Assembly (NCBI RefSeq): GCF_023336755.1
Contig: NZ_JALZWP010000008.1
Span: 62,001-126,000 of the forward strand
Direction: 5' to 3'
From: Roseinatronobacter domitianus
Lineage (GTDB): Bacteria > Pseudomonadota > Alphaproteobacteria > Rhodobacterales > Rhodobacteraceae
DNA length: 64,000 nucleotides
Part shown: piece after piece, positions 15,587 to 24,555 of the stretch
How positions within the stretch are numbered: the stretch's first letter is position 1
How the letters are laid out: every line of letters begins with the position of its first letter
The notes under the pieces: model-generated
What the model was told of the DNA's origin: nothing
Seen by the model: only the letters and a program-made list of their open reading frames with translations
The model's database searches: none
Program-made: the position numbers and the translations under genes

Positions 15587-16191
15587 GCGGTATTCCACTC
15601 CCTCAACAGGTTGCTGGTTGCCATGGCAGGATCGGGCGCGCGGGTAACGGCAGACACCACGGCCATGCCCGCAGCACCGGCACGCCTTAGCGCCGCCCCA
15701 TCGCCCGGTTTAATGCCGCCAATCGCGTAGCAAGGCACAGGAACGGCAGCCGCGATTTGCGCCAGTCCGTCGAACCCGATTGGCGCGGCATGGTCCGGCT
15801 TGGTCGCGGTCGCACGCACCGGCCCCGCGCCAATATAGTCGATGCAATCGGGCAGGCGCTGCGCCTGCTCCAGCGTCTCTATGGACAGGCCAAAGATCAT
15901 GCCTTGTGGCAGGCGCGCGCGGATGTCTGTCGGGTCGCCATCGCCCTGACCGATATGCAGCCCATGTGCACCACTGCGCAGCGCCACCTCGACCCGGTCA
16001 TTGACAATCAAGGTAACGCCGCGCGCGGTCATTTCTGGCAGCAGCATGGCCACGAGAGCGATAAAATCGTCGTCATGCAGGGTCTTGTCACGGATCTGCA
16101 CCGCACCCGCACCGCCGCGCGCCGCAAGACGGGCCTGTTCGGCCACCGGATACGGCGCCATCGGGTCCGTGATAACATATACCGGTCCCAT
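15583..16191 (-). CDS. thiE: Thiamine-phosphate synthase
   Basis: Joins HMP-PP and the thiazole phosphate to thiamin monophosphate. The 202-aa TIM-barrel protein shows GAGAVQIRDK, LIVNDRVEVALRSGAHGLHIGQ and the phosphate-binding CYAIGGI. The long open frame upstream is out-of-frame shadow of thiM; the ATG at 16191 forms an ATGA-type overlap with the thiM stop and matches the family N-terminus (VYVITDP). Confidence 0.95.
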   Translation of the reverse strand: MGPVYVITDPMAPYPVAEQARLAARGGAGAVQIRDKTLHDDDFIALVAMLLPEMTARGVTLIVNDRVEVALRSGAHGLHIGQGDGDPTDIRARLPQGMIFGLSIETLEQAQRLPDCIDYIGAGPVRATATKPDHAAPIGFDGLAQIAAAVPVPCYAIGGIKPGDGAALRRAGAAGMAVVSAVTRAPDPAMATSNLLREWNTA

Positions 16192-16979
16192 CAGGCCGCC
16201 TGAACCTGCGCGCCCGTATCCAGCGCCTGCGGGGTCATGTTGTAAAGCGCGTCCAGAAACGCAGGTTGAAAACTGCCGGGACCATCGGCGCGTGCGCCTG
16301 CCTGTTCCCCGGCCAACCCGTAATAGGCCAAGGCAGAGACCGTCGCAGGCAGCGCCAGACCAACCGCCGCGAAAGCCGCAATAATCCCGTTGAGCGAGCA
16401 GCCCAGCGCAGTGATACGCGGCATCAGGGCATGTCCATTCGCCACGCGAAAAGCCTGCTGCCCGTCGGTCACGAAATCCTCCGGGCCAGAGACGGCGACC
16501 ACCGCACCGCTGCGTTGGGCAAGCGCCTGCGCGGCGTCTTCGGCGGCGGCCACACTGTCGGCGGCATCGGCACCGCGCCCGGTGGCAGCAGTCCCCGCCA
16601 GCGCCAATATCTCGGACGCATTGCCCCGAATGATGGTCGGGCGCAGCGCAACCAGTCCGGCACAAGCCTCTTGCCGGAACCGGGTCGCGCCCACACCGAC
16701 AGGGTCCAACACCCACGGCCGACCGGCCTCTGCCATAACTTGCGCGGCCATTTCCATGGCCTTCACCCAGTCCGGGTCTGCGGTGCCAATATTGACGGTA
16801 AGTGCCTGTGCCAACCCGGCGAATTCAGATACCTCTGCGTGGGCATGCACCATAGCAGGCGAGGCGCCCGCCGCCAGAAGCACGTTGGCCATGATATTCA
16901 TGGCAACGTAATTGGTGATATTATGCACCAGCGGCGCTTGGGCGCGCATCTGGTCCAGCCGTGTTCCGTGTTCGGTCAT
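16191..16979 (-). CDS. thiM: Hydroxyethylthiazole kinase
   Basis: Salvages hydroxyethylthiazole by phosphorylation. The 262-aa ribokinase-like protein has VHNITNYVAMNIMANVLLA near the start, WVLDPVGVGATRFR in the middle and a catalytic Cys in RITALGCSLNGIIAAF. A GGAGG site stands before ATG 16979; an upstream in-frame ATG at 17033 would extend it by 18 residues without similarity. First gene of the riboswitch-controlled operon. Confidence 0.95.
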   Translation of the reverse strand: MTEHGTRLDQMRAQAPLVHNITNYVAMNIMANVLLAAGASPAMVHAHAEVSEFAGLAQALTVNIGTADPDWVKAMEMAAQVMAEAGRPWVLDPVGVGATRFRQEACAGLVALRPTIIRGNASEILALAGTAATGRGADAADSVAAAEDAAQALAQRSGAVVAVSGPEDFVTDGQQAFRVANGHALMPRITALGCSLNGIIAAFAAVGLALPATVSALAYYGLAGEQAGARADGPGSFQPAFLDALYNMTPQALDTGAQVQAA

Positions 16980-17058
16980 GTCATCCTCCCGCCAAGCGCA
17001 AACGAGAGGAACGAGAAACCGCCAGATCCGCACGCGGCGACAGGTCGGTTTTCGCGAC

Positions 17059-17126
17059 TCCCTACGCCAGCATGATCTGGTTCAGGTTCGAAGGGTGCTT
17101 CTCAGCCCGCATGCGCGGACGCCCCT
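17059..17126 (-). promoter_or_regulatory. TPP riboswitch (THI element)
   Basis: Read on the minus strand, the conserved core is present: GGGGCG at the 5' end, GGGCTGAGA, ACCCTTCGAACCTGA, then CAGATCATGCTGGCGTAGGGA closing P1. The element lies 80 bases upstream of the thiM ATG and seven bases after the predicted transcription start. No T-run terminator follows, so control is probably at translation (or through Rho). It should switch off thiM-thiE-thiD-tenA-SDR when thiamin pyrophosphate is abundant. Confidence 0.95.
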
Positions 17127-17139
17127 GTCACTGCAACGA

Positions 17140-17168
17140 AACATCGTCTTGCAGCCCATGACTGTCAA
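17140..17168 (-). promoter_or_regulatory. Sigma-70-type promoter of the thiamin salvage operon
   Basis: On the minus strand TTGACA (17168-17163), a 17-base spacer and GATGTT (17145-17140). Predicted start near 17133, directly before the TPP riboswitch. The -35 matches consensus; the -10 is weaker. Confidence 0.6.
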
Positions 17169-17213
17169 GGGGGGCTGCGGAAAACCGATTCACCAAAGCT
17201 GTGCAGCCGGTCC

Positions 17214-20200
17214 CTAAATCTCGTGAAGGATTGGTGGTGTGTCGCAGACCCGTTGCGCGATCTCGACGACATGACGATGATGGGTCAGGTAAATCGCCTG
17301 ACCACTGCGCCCGATCTGCTCCATCACGCGGCAAGCGGCGCTTGTGCGATGCTCATCGAAGGTTTCAAAGATATCATCGCAAAAGAACGGCAAGCAGGTG
17401 CCCTGCGCGACCAGTTGCTCATGCGCGGCCGCCCGCAACGCCAAGTATAGCTGGAACCGCGTGCCTTTGGACATGTCGGCCACGCGCTTTGTCGCGCCCG
17501 CCGCGTCCACCGCAAGAAGCGTTTCGCCGTTGCCATCTGCTTGGCTGGTCAGCCGCGTATAGGCGCCTTGTGTCAACCCGGCAAAGCAACGTTCCGTCGC
17601 GGCCATCATGCCGCTGCGATGCGTATCGCGATAGCGCCGGATTGCCGTGTCGGCCAGACGATGGCCGAAAGACAGTTCAAGGTAATCGCGTGCGGCCTCT
17701 TGAAGCTGCAATTCCAACGTGGCCCGCTGTTCGGTCAGGCTGGCAATATCGGCATCGCCCGTGATCTGCGCGAGGGCTTGCAACGCCGTCACACGCGCTT
17801 CGGTCGCGGCAGTCCGGTGCTGTTCGGCCTGCGTCAGGTCATCCTTGCAGCGCCCGGCCTTGGCGTTGAGCGTGGCAAGGCTTTCTCCGTCCAATGCCGC
17901 TCGAGCGGAAACAAGATTATCGACGCCAAGTTCCGACAGAATGCTCAAGGCAAGCCCGGCCCGTCTCTGGCGCTTTTCTATCACGCTTGCCGCCTGTTTT
18001 GCGGTCGCGCGCAACGCATCAAGCGTGCCGATATCGGACCCGGTCGGAAACTCCGCCCCGTATACTTCGACGGTCCGAGCAATTTCATCCAGACGTTGAC
18101 TTGCCTCTTCCTGAAGATGCCGCGCAGTTTTGATCCGCGATTCCAGCTCATGTGCGCGTGTGTCGGCATGGCGCGCTGCATCAGATGCCGCGCGCAGCCT
18201 TGCGAAACTGTCCGCCGGCGTATCCCCCAGCGCAAGCCCGTGCGCCGCAGCAAGCGCTGCGACCTTTTCAGCGAACAGAGCCTGATCGCGTTCCATTGTG
18301 CCGACACGCTGCGCCGCTTCGGCACGCGTGGCATTCTGGGCGGCAAGGGCGCGCAATGGGTCTAATGTGGCCAACAACAGCTCCGGGGCGACCGCTGTGC
18401 CAAGCGCGTCAGTCACTGCGTTGCGCCATGCCGTTTCGGCCTGTGCCATGTCATGCTGGCAGGCCGCAAACCTGTCGGCCCGTTTTGCCAGATCAGCGTC
18501 CGCCCGTTGCAATGCATCTTTTGCGGCGGCAAGCCTTTCGCGCGCGTTGTGCTCTGCCTCTGCAAGGCGGCGCGCGGCGGCGACAGCACCTGCGACATCG
18601 GGCGCCGCTTGGTCCAGATGCGGCATAATCGCATCCAGCAAAGCCTGTGCGCGCTGAACTGTGGCCGCGTGGGTATCCCTCATTTGCGCGGCAGCCAATT
18701 CGGCCTCTTGCGCAGCCTTGTGCCGCAAGACCCAATCCAGCCATTCGCCGGGTTGAATCGGTGTGCGCAGCCCCGACGCGCTGGCCGCATCGTTCACCTG
18801 TGACAGAAGCGCCTCACGGTCGCGGTCAAGCTCTGCCAAACGGGTCTGGGCCTGATCGGCGCGCGCCTCGGCCTCTGCTATCGCTTGCGCGATCTGGCGC
18901 AATTGCCCAAGCTCCGCGGCATGGGCAATCCGGCTCTCTTGCGCGGCATCAAGGGCCTGCATCGCAGCTTCAAATTCCGCAGCCGTCGTTGCGGTCAGGG
19001 CGCTCAGATGAATTGTCCACAGGCGGTCACGCTCGGCGCGCAGCGCAACGATTCGGTCGTCAGGACAAACGTCGCTGTCGCTAAGCAAGGCATCGGCCTG
19101 CGCCCGCCGCGCGGCGGCATCGGCGCGGTGTGTGTCGCGCGCTGACCGTTGTTCGGAAATTTTCTGCCCGTTCGTCTCATACAGACCGGTCAATTCGCGG
19201 GCGCGGATCTCGGTCATGGAGCAGTCAGGAAGCGTTAAAAACCGTGTGCCGGGATGGGCAAGGCGTTCCAGCGCCACCCGCGCGGCTTGCTCTGCGCTTG
19301 TCATGGCTTGCAGCGCCGTTGCATGTGCGGGCATCAGCCTGTCTGAGTCATGCCGCGAAAGGATCGCGCCCAGCCCTGCACGCGCCGGGTTCTGCGCTGT
19401 CAGGCGATCAACCTCTGCTTTGGCGCGATCCCGGCGATCGGTCAGATCGGCCAGTTCTTGTGCTTCGGATTGCACAGCGGCCATGGTGGCACGCACGCGG
19501 TCGCGGGCCGCATCCAGACCCGATAGTTGCGCCTGTGTCGGCGCAAGGCGGCTTGGATCGCACGCCTCTGGCGCGCCAAGGTCACGGGCGGCATGAGCCA
19601 TCGCCGCTTCGGCACGGGCCAGTTGATCGCGGCGGCGCGGCAGGTCCAGCGCGTTCGACACATCGCGCGCCCGCAACTCTTCCAGCAGATCAAGGTCTTC
19701 GGACAGCGCCACAAGGTCGGGTGACAGGCGCAAAGTGTTTCGTTGCGTATCCAGTTCAGCCAACTCGGCATCAAGACGCTCGATTTCAGCTTCGATATGG
19801 CTTTGATCGGTCTTGAGGGTAACAAGCGTTTCCAAATCAAAGCCCAGATGGTCCGGGTATGCCGCAAAAGGCGCGACCTGTTGGTCGAGCGCGTCCATCT
19901 CGGCCAGAAGCGGCAAGGCGCGGCGCTGTCCCTCCAGTTCCGCGGCATCGGCCTGCAAGCGGTCTCGTGCGGCATTGGCATCGGCCTCGGCAGCGGTCGC
20001 GTCGACGGCGGCCTTTTTCAAGGACCGCCATGCACTTGCTGTCACGTCTTGCGCGCGGATATCCTTCTCGACCTCTGCCAGATCGCGTTTCAACGCAGCG
20101 ATCCGGGTCTTGGAGGACTTCTTGCGCCATACAGCATCGGCTTCTGCGCGAACACTGTCCAGCACGCTGCTCAGATGCGCGACACCCGCCGCCGCGCCAA

Positions 20201-20648
20201 ATAGCAGCCGCCCCGTATCGCTGCGCGCCTGCACAATTTCGTCACCGCCGCTTTCTATCGTGACATCGTCAAGGCATAGAAGGTTGCGATATTCGTCCTC
20301 GCCCATGCCGCCCAGATGCGCCGCGAGGGCCGCTTCGGGCAAAGGGTTGCCGTTGACGTCCACAAGATTGCCGCTGCGTTTGGAAAGGCGGGTGAAGCTG
20401 CGGAGCGTGCCGTCTATCTCGACCTCTCCGCTAACTTGCAGATTGGCCCGCTGATGCTTGAAGGCATAGGGTTCAACATGCTTAAACCCGTAGAACAGCC
20501 GCAAAACGGCTTCCATTGTGGTCGTCTTTCCTGCCTCGTTCGGGCCATAGACAATGTGGAAATCCGGGCGCGCGCCGGTCTCTCCGAAATCCAGCACCCG
20601 GTCGGTGAAATGGCCGAAGCGATCAAGCGAGAAACGTCTTAGCCGCAT
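17214..20648 (-). CDS. YhaN-like AAA/SbcC-type ATPase
   Basis: A 1144-aa SMC/Rad50-like protein. The N-terminal part has MRLRRFSLDRFGHFTD and Walker A YGPNEAGKTTT. A long Ala/Glu/Arg-rich coiled coil (about residues 180-960) follows. The C-terminal part carries Walker B CLPFFCDDIFETFDEHR and the H-loop YLTHHRHV. With the metallophosphoesterase gene just upstream it forms an SbcCD/YhaNO-type complex, expected to process DNA ends or structured DNA. ATG 20648 forms a TGATG overlap with the partner's stop (a GTG one codon earlier is possible). Confidence 0.88.
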   Translation of the reverse strand: MRLRRFSLDRFGHFTDRVLDFGETGARPDFHIVYGPNEAGKTTTMEAVLRLFYGFKHVEPYAFKHQRANLQVSGEVEIDGTLRSFTRLSKRSGNLVDVNGNPLPEAALAAHLGGMGEDEYRNLLCLDDVTIESGGDEIVQARSDTGRLLFGAAAGVAHLSSVLDSVRAEADAVWRKKSSKTRIAALKRDLAEVEKDIRAQDVTASAWRSLKKAAVDATAAEADANAARDRLQADAAELEGQRRALPLLAEMDALDQQVAPFAAYPDHLGFDLETLVTLKTDQSHIEAEIERLDAELAELDTQRNTLRLSPDLVALSEDLDLLEELRARDVSNALDLPRRRDQLARAEAAMAHAARDLGAPEACDPSRLAPTQAQLSGLDAARDRVRATMAAVQSEAQELADLTDRRDRAKAEVDRLTAQNPARAGLGAILSRHDSDRLMPAHATALQAMTSAEQAARVALERLAHPGTRFLTLPDCSMTEIRARELTGLYETNGQKISEQRSARDTHRADAAARRAQADALLSDSDVCPDDRIVALRAERDRLWTIHLSALTATTAAEFEAAMQALDAAQESRIAHAAELGQLRQIAQAIAEAEARADQAQTRLAELDRDREALLSQVNDAASASGLRTPIQPGEWLDWVLRHKAAQEAELAAAQMRDTHAATVQRAQALLDAIMPHLDQAAPDVAGAVAAARRLAEAEHNARERLAAAKDALQRADADLAKRADRFAACQHDMAQAETAWRNAVTDALGTAVAPELLLATLDPLRALAAQNATRAEAAQRVGTMERDQALFAEKVAALAAAHGLALGDTPADSFARLRAASDAARHADTRAHELESRIKTARHLQEEASQRLDEIARTVEVYGAEFPTGSDIGTLDALRATAKQAASVIEKRQRRAGLALSILSELGVDNLVSARAALDGESLATLNAKAGRCKDDLTQAEQHRTAATEARVTALQALAQITGDADIASLTEQRATLELQLQEAARDYLELSFGHRLADTAIRRYRDTHRSGMMAATERCFAGLTQGAYTRLTSQADGNGETLLAVDAAGATKRVADMSKGTRFQLYLALRAAAHEQLVAQGTCLPFFCDDIFETFDEHRTSAACRVMEQIGRSGQAIYLTHHRHVVEIAQRVCDTPPILHEI

Positions 20649-21892
20649 CACCCTTCGGCCCCTCTTAGCCGCGCAAGCACTTGACGCGCGCCGCTGCTCG
20701 ACAAGGTTTCTGTCAGAACCTCGACCGCGTCTTGATCGGTCAACAGCACGGAACGCACCGATGCGGGAAGATCCCCAAGCAGCTCTTCGATCTCGGCGCA
20801 GGCGGCGGCATGGAACGCGGGTTCTGTCGCGATCTCGTGCATCAGCTTCGTCAACTCGGTGGTTGCGGTGCCGCTTTGCGCGGCGCTGTCCGGAGCGTCA
20901 ATCTGTAGCAACAGCTTGTCCAGCCACAGCCTGCCACTGTCTTGCGCCATCGCGGCGACTGTCTCTGTCCAGATGTCCCGATCGCGCAGGATGTGCCAAT
21001 GGCGCGGCGGCCTGCCGGTCAAGGTCAGTCGCACCACGCCGGCGTTCGAAGCAAGGGTATCTGCCAGATGCTGCACATGGCGGCGCAGAGTCGCGCGCAA
21101 AGCGTCATCGTTCTGAATATCCGATATGTCGAGTGATGCGCTCGTGAACTCCACCACAGAGGTCGGCACCTGGGCCACGTCTATCCGCCCATCCGCGATG
21201 GTCAAAAGGCTTGCAGATTTCGGCCCAGCCTCGCCAATATCGCGGCCTTGCGGAATGCCGGGCATCACCACCCAAGGGTCGCGGGAATGCACCTTGCGTT
21301 TGTGGATATGGCCCAAGGCCCAGTAATCGAACCCCATGCCGCTCAGGTCGGCCAGACTGCACGGCGCGTAGGTGTCATGGCCTGCCGCCCCTGCCAAGGA
21401 TGTGTGCAACATTGCGATGTTGACGGCACCCGCAACGGGTTCGGAAAAGCGGGGCAGCAGGCTGTCGGGTGCTTCGGGCCGCGCAAAACTGACTCCGTGA
21501 ACCCAGAGATCCCCGGCCAGTTGCACGCGCCCGCCACGCGCATCAAAGACATGCACATTGTCAGGCAACTCCAGCGCGCCGGTAATCGGATTTTCGGCGT
21601 CATGATTGCCCTTAATGTAGAAGACCCGAATATCCGCACGGCGTAACCGGTCAAGCTGCGCGGTCAGGAACGCTGCGGTTCGCGCACTTCGGGCACGCCC
21701 ATCAAACAGGTCGCCCGCGATCAGAACCGCCAGAACCTGCTCGGACAGGGCTGTGTCGACCAGTTGGGCAAAGGCCGTGCGCGTGGCGGCCTGAACCTTG
21801 TCGCGCAGGGTTTCGTCCCGCAGCGCCAGCGACCGCAACGGAGAGTCGAGATGAATATCGGCTGTGTGCAGGATTTTTTGCAATGCGGCCAC
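20648..21892 (-). CDS. YhaO-like DNA repair exonuclease, metallophosphoesterase
   Basis: A 414-aa Mre11/SbcD-like nuclease. Metal-binding blocks are in order: ILHTADIHLDSP, LIAGDLFDG, IKGNHDAEN, IAMLHTSL and WALGHIHK. The start appears to be a GTG at 21892. The C-terminal helical domain probably docks on the ATPase encoded by the overlapping next gene. The pair is the only DNA-repair operon in this part of the window. Upstream, 190 bases separate it from the tRNA-Ser terminator. Confidence 0.9.
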   Translation of the reverse strand: MAALQKILHTADIHLDSPLRSLALRDETLRDKVQAATRTAFAQLVDTALSEQVLAVLIAGDLFDGRARSARTAAFLTAQLDRLRRADIRVFYIKGNHDAENPITGALELPDNVHVFDARGGRVQLAGDLWVHGVSFARPEAPDSLLPRFSEPVAGAVNIAMLHTSLAGAAGHDTYAPCSLADLSGMGFDYWALGHIHKRKVHSRDPWVVMPGIPQGRDIGEAGPKSASLLTIADGRIDVAQVPTSVVEFTSASLDISDIQNDDALRATLRRHVQHLADTLASNAGVVRLTLTGRPPRHWHILRDRDIWTETVAAMAQDSGRLWLDKLLLQIDAPDSAAQSGTATTELTKLMHEIATEPAFHAAACAEIEELLGDLPASVRSVLLTDQDAVEVLTETLSSSGARQVLARLRGAEG

Positions 21893-22084
21893 GATCTGCT
21901 GACAATCCCCAAACCATGCCCATGCAGCGCGCCCGGAACAACCTTAAAATTATCAGCATAAGACAAGCAAGGGTATTGCCCGACCGCGTGACCTTTCTTG
22001 CGATAAGCACGCCCTTGGGCGTGTTTGCATCCACAGCGGCCTGCAAGCGTTTGTCCATGTGGGGTTTTATCTTGGGTGAATCAA

Positions 22085-22122
22085 AAAAGAATCCCATTTT
22101 ATCCATTAAAATCAATGGGATT
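22085..22122 (-). terminator. Intrinsic terminator after tRNA-Ser
   Basis: On the minus strand, directly after the encoded CCA, AATCCCAT...ATGGGATT encloses an inner ATTTTA-ATGGA-TAAAAT stem and is followed by CTTTTTTG. A good Rho-independent terminator for the tRNA transcript. Confidence 0.85.
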
Positions 22123-22212
22123 TGGCGGACAGTGAGGGATTCGAACCCTCGAGACGGTTCCCCGCCTACACACTTTCCAGGCGTGCGCCTTCGACCACTC
22201 GGCCAACTGTCC
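22123..22212 (-). tRNA. tRNA-Ser (anticodon GGA)
   Basis: A 90-base class II tRNA with CCA encoded. Acceptor GGACAGT pairs with ACTGTCC, the anticodon stem CACGC/GTGTG encloses loop CTGGAAA with GGA at the anticodon, a long variable arm follows, and the T-arm contains GGTTCGAATCC. Confidence 0.97.
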
Positions 22213-22263
22213 GGCGTGCGCGTCTTAGCGCGGTGCCATTGGGGGCGCAAGTCCAGTTTTGGT

Positions 22264-23094
22264 TTATGGCAGAGCGGCGTGGCGGTTCACGTCTTTATAG
22301 AGCAGGTAACGAAACGGTTCCGGGCCGCCCGCATAGCAGGCTTGTGGGCAGAAGGCGCGTAGCCACATGAAATCGCCTGCTTCTACCTCGACCCATCGCT
22401 GGTTCAGATGGTAGACGCCTTTTCCCTGCAACACATACAGCCCGTGCTCCATAACATGCGTTTCATCGAACGGAATGACCGCGCCCGGTTGCAGCGTCAC
22501 GATGGTGATGTGCATGTCGTGGCGCAGGTCGGTCGGGTCCATGAAGCGGGTGGTCGCCCAACCGCCGTTGGTGTCGGGCATCTCGGACGGGGCGATGTCG
22601 TGTTCCTGCGTGAAGAAGGCATCGGGTGCGGGCAACCCTTCGACCGCGATGTAGCGTTTGCGAATCCAGTGAAAGACTGCGCCCTTGGTTGCGCGGATGG
22701 TCCATTTGGCACCGGCGGGGATATAGGCAAAGCCGCCCTCGGTCAGGCTATGGGTGGCGCCCTCTAGCGTGATCTCGACTGCACCTTCGACCGCAAAGAT
22801 CGCGCCTTCGGCATTGGGATCGGTTTCGGGCCGGTCGCTGCCGCCGCCCGCGCCCAACTCGACAATATATTGCGAGAACGTCTCGGCAAAGCCGCTGAGC
22901 GGGCGGGCCAGAACCCAGAAACGCGCCTTGTCCCAAAACGGCAGCGCGCTGGTCACGATGTCCGACAACACGCCACGCGGAATAACGGCAAAGGCTTCGG
23001 TAAACATCGCGCGGTCTGTCACAAGCTGCGATTGCGGGGGCAGGCCGCCTTTGGGCACGAAATAGTTGCGGGCGGGTTTGGGTTTGTCTGTCAT
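22264..23094 (-). CDS. allE: (S)-ureidoglycine aminohydrolase
   Basis: Releases ammonia from (S)-ureidoglycine during allantoin/purine breakdown. The 276-aa bicupin starts with the typical NYFVPKGGLPPQ. It has an N-terminal cupin with FAYIPAGAKWTIR and a C-terminal cupin with HDMHITIVTLQPGAVIPFDETHV split over two strands, ending CYAGGPEPFRYLLYKDVNRH. Metal ligands (H, H, E/Q, H) are visible in the second cupin. No other ureide gene is adjacent, although the M20 amidohydrolase at 5.5 kb belongs to a family that includes allantoate amidohydrolase. Confidence 0.92.
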   Translation of the reverse strand: MTDKPKPARNYFVPKGGLPPQSQLVTDRAMFTEAFAVIPRGVLSDIVTSALPFWDKARFWVLARPLSGFAETFSQYIVELGAGGGSDRPETDPNAEGAIFAVEGAVEITLEGATHSLTEGGFAYIPAGAKWTIRATKGAVFHWIRKRYIAVEGLPAPDAFFTQEHDIAPSEMPDTNGGWATTRFMDPTDLRHDMHITIVTLQPGAVIPFDETHVMEHGLYVLQGKGVYHLNQRWVEVEAGDFMWLRAFCPQACYAGGPEPFRYLLYKDVNRHAALP

Positions 23095-23193
23095 TCTCGG
23101 CCATTGTCCATCTGCTGCAGAATCACCCTAGCCCCGTCCTGCCCTCGCGACTAGCGTGGAAAGCCGACAGGTGCTTTCGGCATTTCCGGGCAA

Positions 23194-24318
23194 TCAGGAT
23201 GCGGGGCGCAGCCGGATCAGTTTGCCGTCCTCGCCATCGGTCAGGACATAGATAAACCCGTCATCCGGCCCGACGACCACATCGCGGATGCGCCATCCTT
23301 CGCCCTCCAGAAGGCGTGCAACTGGGGTGATCTGGCCGTTCTCCTCACTGTAAAGCCCAAGGTAGCGGTGCAGCAGGTTGCCGATCAGCAGGTGTCCATC
23401 CCAGTCTGGAAAGGCCGCACCGTCATAGAACGCCATGCCCGAGGGTGGGTTGTGGTCGCTGCGCCCGGCGGGCCAATGGAAAACGGGCGCGACGAACCCG
23501 TCACCGGGGCTATGCGGGGGCGCGAATTCGTCGCCGCCGCGATAGGTTACGCCATGTGATACCAAGGGCCAGCCGTAATTGCCGCCGCGCTCAATGATAT
23601 TTACCTCGTCGCCGCCGGCTTCGCCATGTTCGGCCAGCCATAGCGCGCCGGTGCCGGGATGAACCGTCATGCCCTGAATGTTACGGTGGCCGTAGGACCA
23701 GATCGCGCCCGCTGCGCCAGCCTGGCCGACAAAGGGGTTATCGGCGGGGATGTCACCGTCCAGCGTCAGACGAATGACCGAGCCATTCTCGCTGCTCAGG
23801 TCTTGGGCGATGTGGTCGGGCCCGAAATTCTTGAAGCCCCGGTCGCCAAAGCCTGCGAAAACATGGTCATCGGCAAAGGCAATGCGCGAGCCAAAATGTG
23901 CGCCGCTGTCAATGCCGGGGTGGACCGCGTGCAGCACTTCCAGATCGCGCAGGGCCATGCCGTCCAGCCGCGCGCGGCCCAGATGCGTGGTGGTGCCATC
24001 TTCTGCCGCGCCGGTCCATGTCATGTATAGCCAGCCGCTCTCTGCAAAGTCGGGGGCGGGGGCAATGTCCAGAAGCCCGCCTTGGCCACCGAATACGACA
24101 TCAGGCCCGCCCGACAACGCGACCAGCCCATCGGGATGCCACAGCAACACGTCCCCGCCGCGCTGCGTTAGCGCAATGCGGTTTGTTCCGGGCAGAAAGG
24201 CCAGCGCCCAAGGGCGGTCAAGGTTGTCTTGCAAGACTTCGACTGTGTAGTCCTGCCCGAATGCTGGGCTGACAAACGCAAGGCTGGCGGCGAAGAGCGG
24301 GGCGAGATGGCGGGTCAT
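23194..24318 (-). CDS. PQQ-dependent aldose sugar dehydrogenase (YliI-like), periplasmic
   Basis: A 374-aa soluble glucose dehydrogenase-type beta-propeller. A signal peptide precedes Gln-Asp at FVSPAFGQDY. Family blocks are DRPWALAFLPG, GGQGGLLDIA, SYGHRNIQG, EHGEAGGDEVN, GGNYGWPLVSHG and the C-terminal RIRDVVVGPDDGFIYVLTD. These include the His and Arg residues expected around PQQ and Ca. The ATG at 24318 (MTRHLAP) is favoured because it begins the signal peptide; an in-frame start nine codons earlier exists. It oxidises aldoses in the periplasm in characterised members. Divergent from ffh. Confidence 0.88.
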   Translation of the reverse strand: MTRHLAPLFAASLAFVSPAFGQDYTVEVLQDNLDRPWALAFLPGTNRIALTQRGGDVLLWHPDGLVALSGGPDVVFGGQGGLLDIAPAPDFAESGWLYMTWTGAAEDGTTTHLGRARLDGMALRDLEVLHAVHPGIDSGAHFGSRIAFADDHVFAGFGDRGFKNFGPDHIAQDLSSENGSVIRLTLDGDIPADNPFVGQAGAAGAIWSYGHRNIQGMTVHPGTGALWLAEHGEAGGDEVNIIERGGNYGWPLVSHGVTYRGGDEFAPPHSPGDGFVAPVFHWPAGRSDHNPPSGMAFYDGAAFPDWDGHLLIGNLLHRYLGLYSEENGQITPVARLLEGEGWRIRDVVVGPDDGFIYVLTDGEDGKLIRLRPAS

Positions 24319-24398
24319 GGCGTCTCCTTCTTTGTGGCAAGACAAAAGCCGGAACGGATGAATTTCAACTCACGATCGCGCGGGATGGCCCGTTTTGC

Positions 24399-24427
24399 TT
24401 GACTCTGGTCGCACAGAAGCCTATCCG
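24399..24427 (+). promoter_or_regulatory. Sigma-70-type promoter upstream of ffh
   Basis: TTGACT (24399-24404), 17-base spacer, TATCCG (24422-24427). The predicted leader of about 120 bases contains a 7-bp hairpin CCGGAAG-CGTTAGC-CTTCCGG at 24440-24460 without a T-run. No conserved SRP RNA core is present here. Confidence 0.5.
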
Positions 24428-24555
24428 CCAACGCAATACCCGGAAGCGTTAGCCTTCCGGTCCTATGCCTGTGGCAAGGATCGCCACCCACCAGCGCGTT
24501 GCGCCCGTGGGTGCAGAACCGGTTTGAATGGCCCTTTGGGGCGGGAGAGATGCGC

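Noticed and set aside
24465-24527. 21-codon upstream open frame in the ffh leader
   Set aside because: No ribosome site or codon signature of regulation; cannot be separated from chance.
24380-24550. Possible SRP (4.5S) RNA upstream of ffh
   Set aside because: The conserved GGTCAGG...GGAAGGAAGCAGCC core is absent; only a simple CCGGAAG/CTTCCGG hairpin is found.
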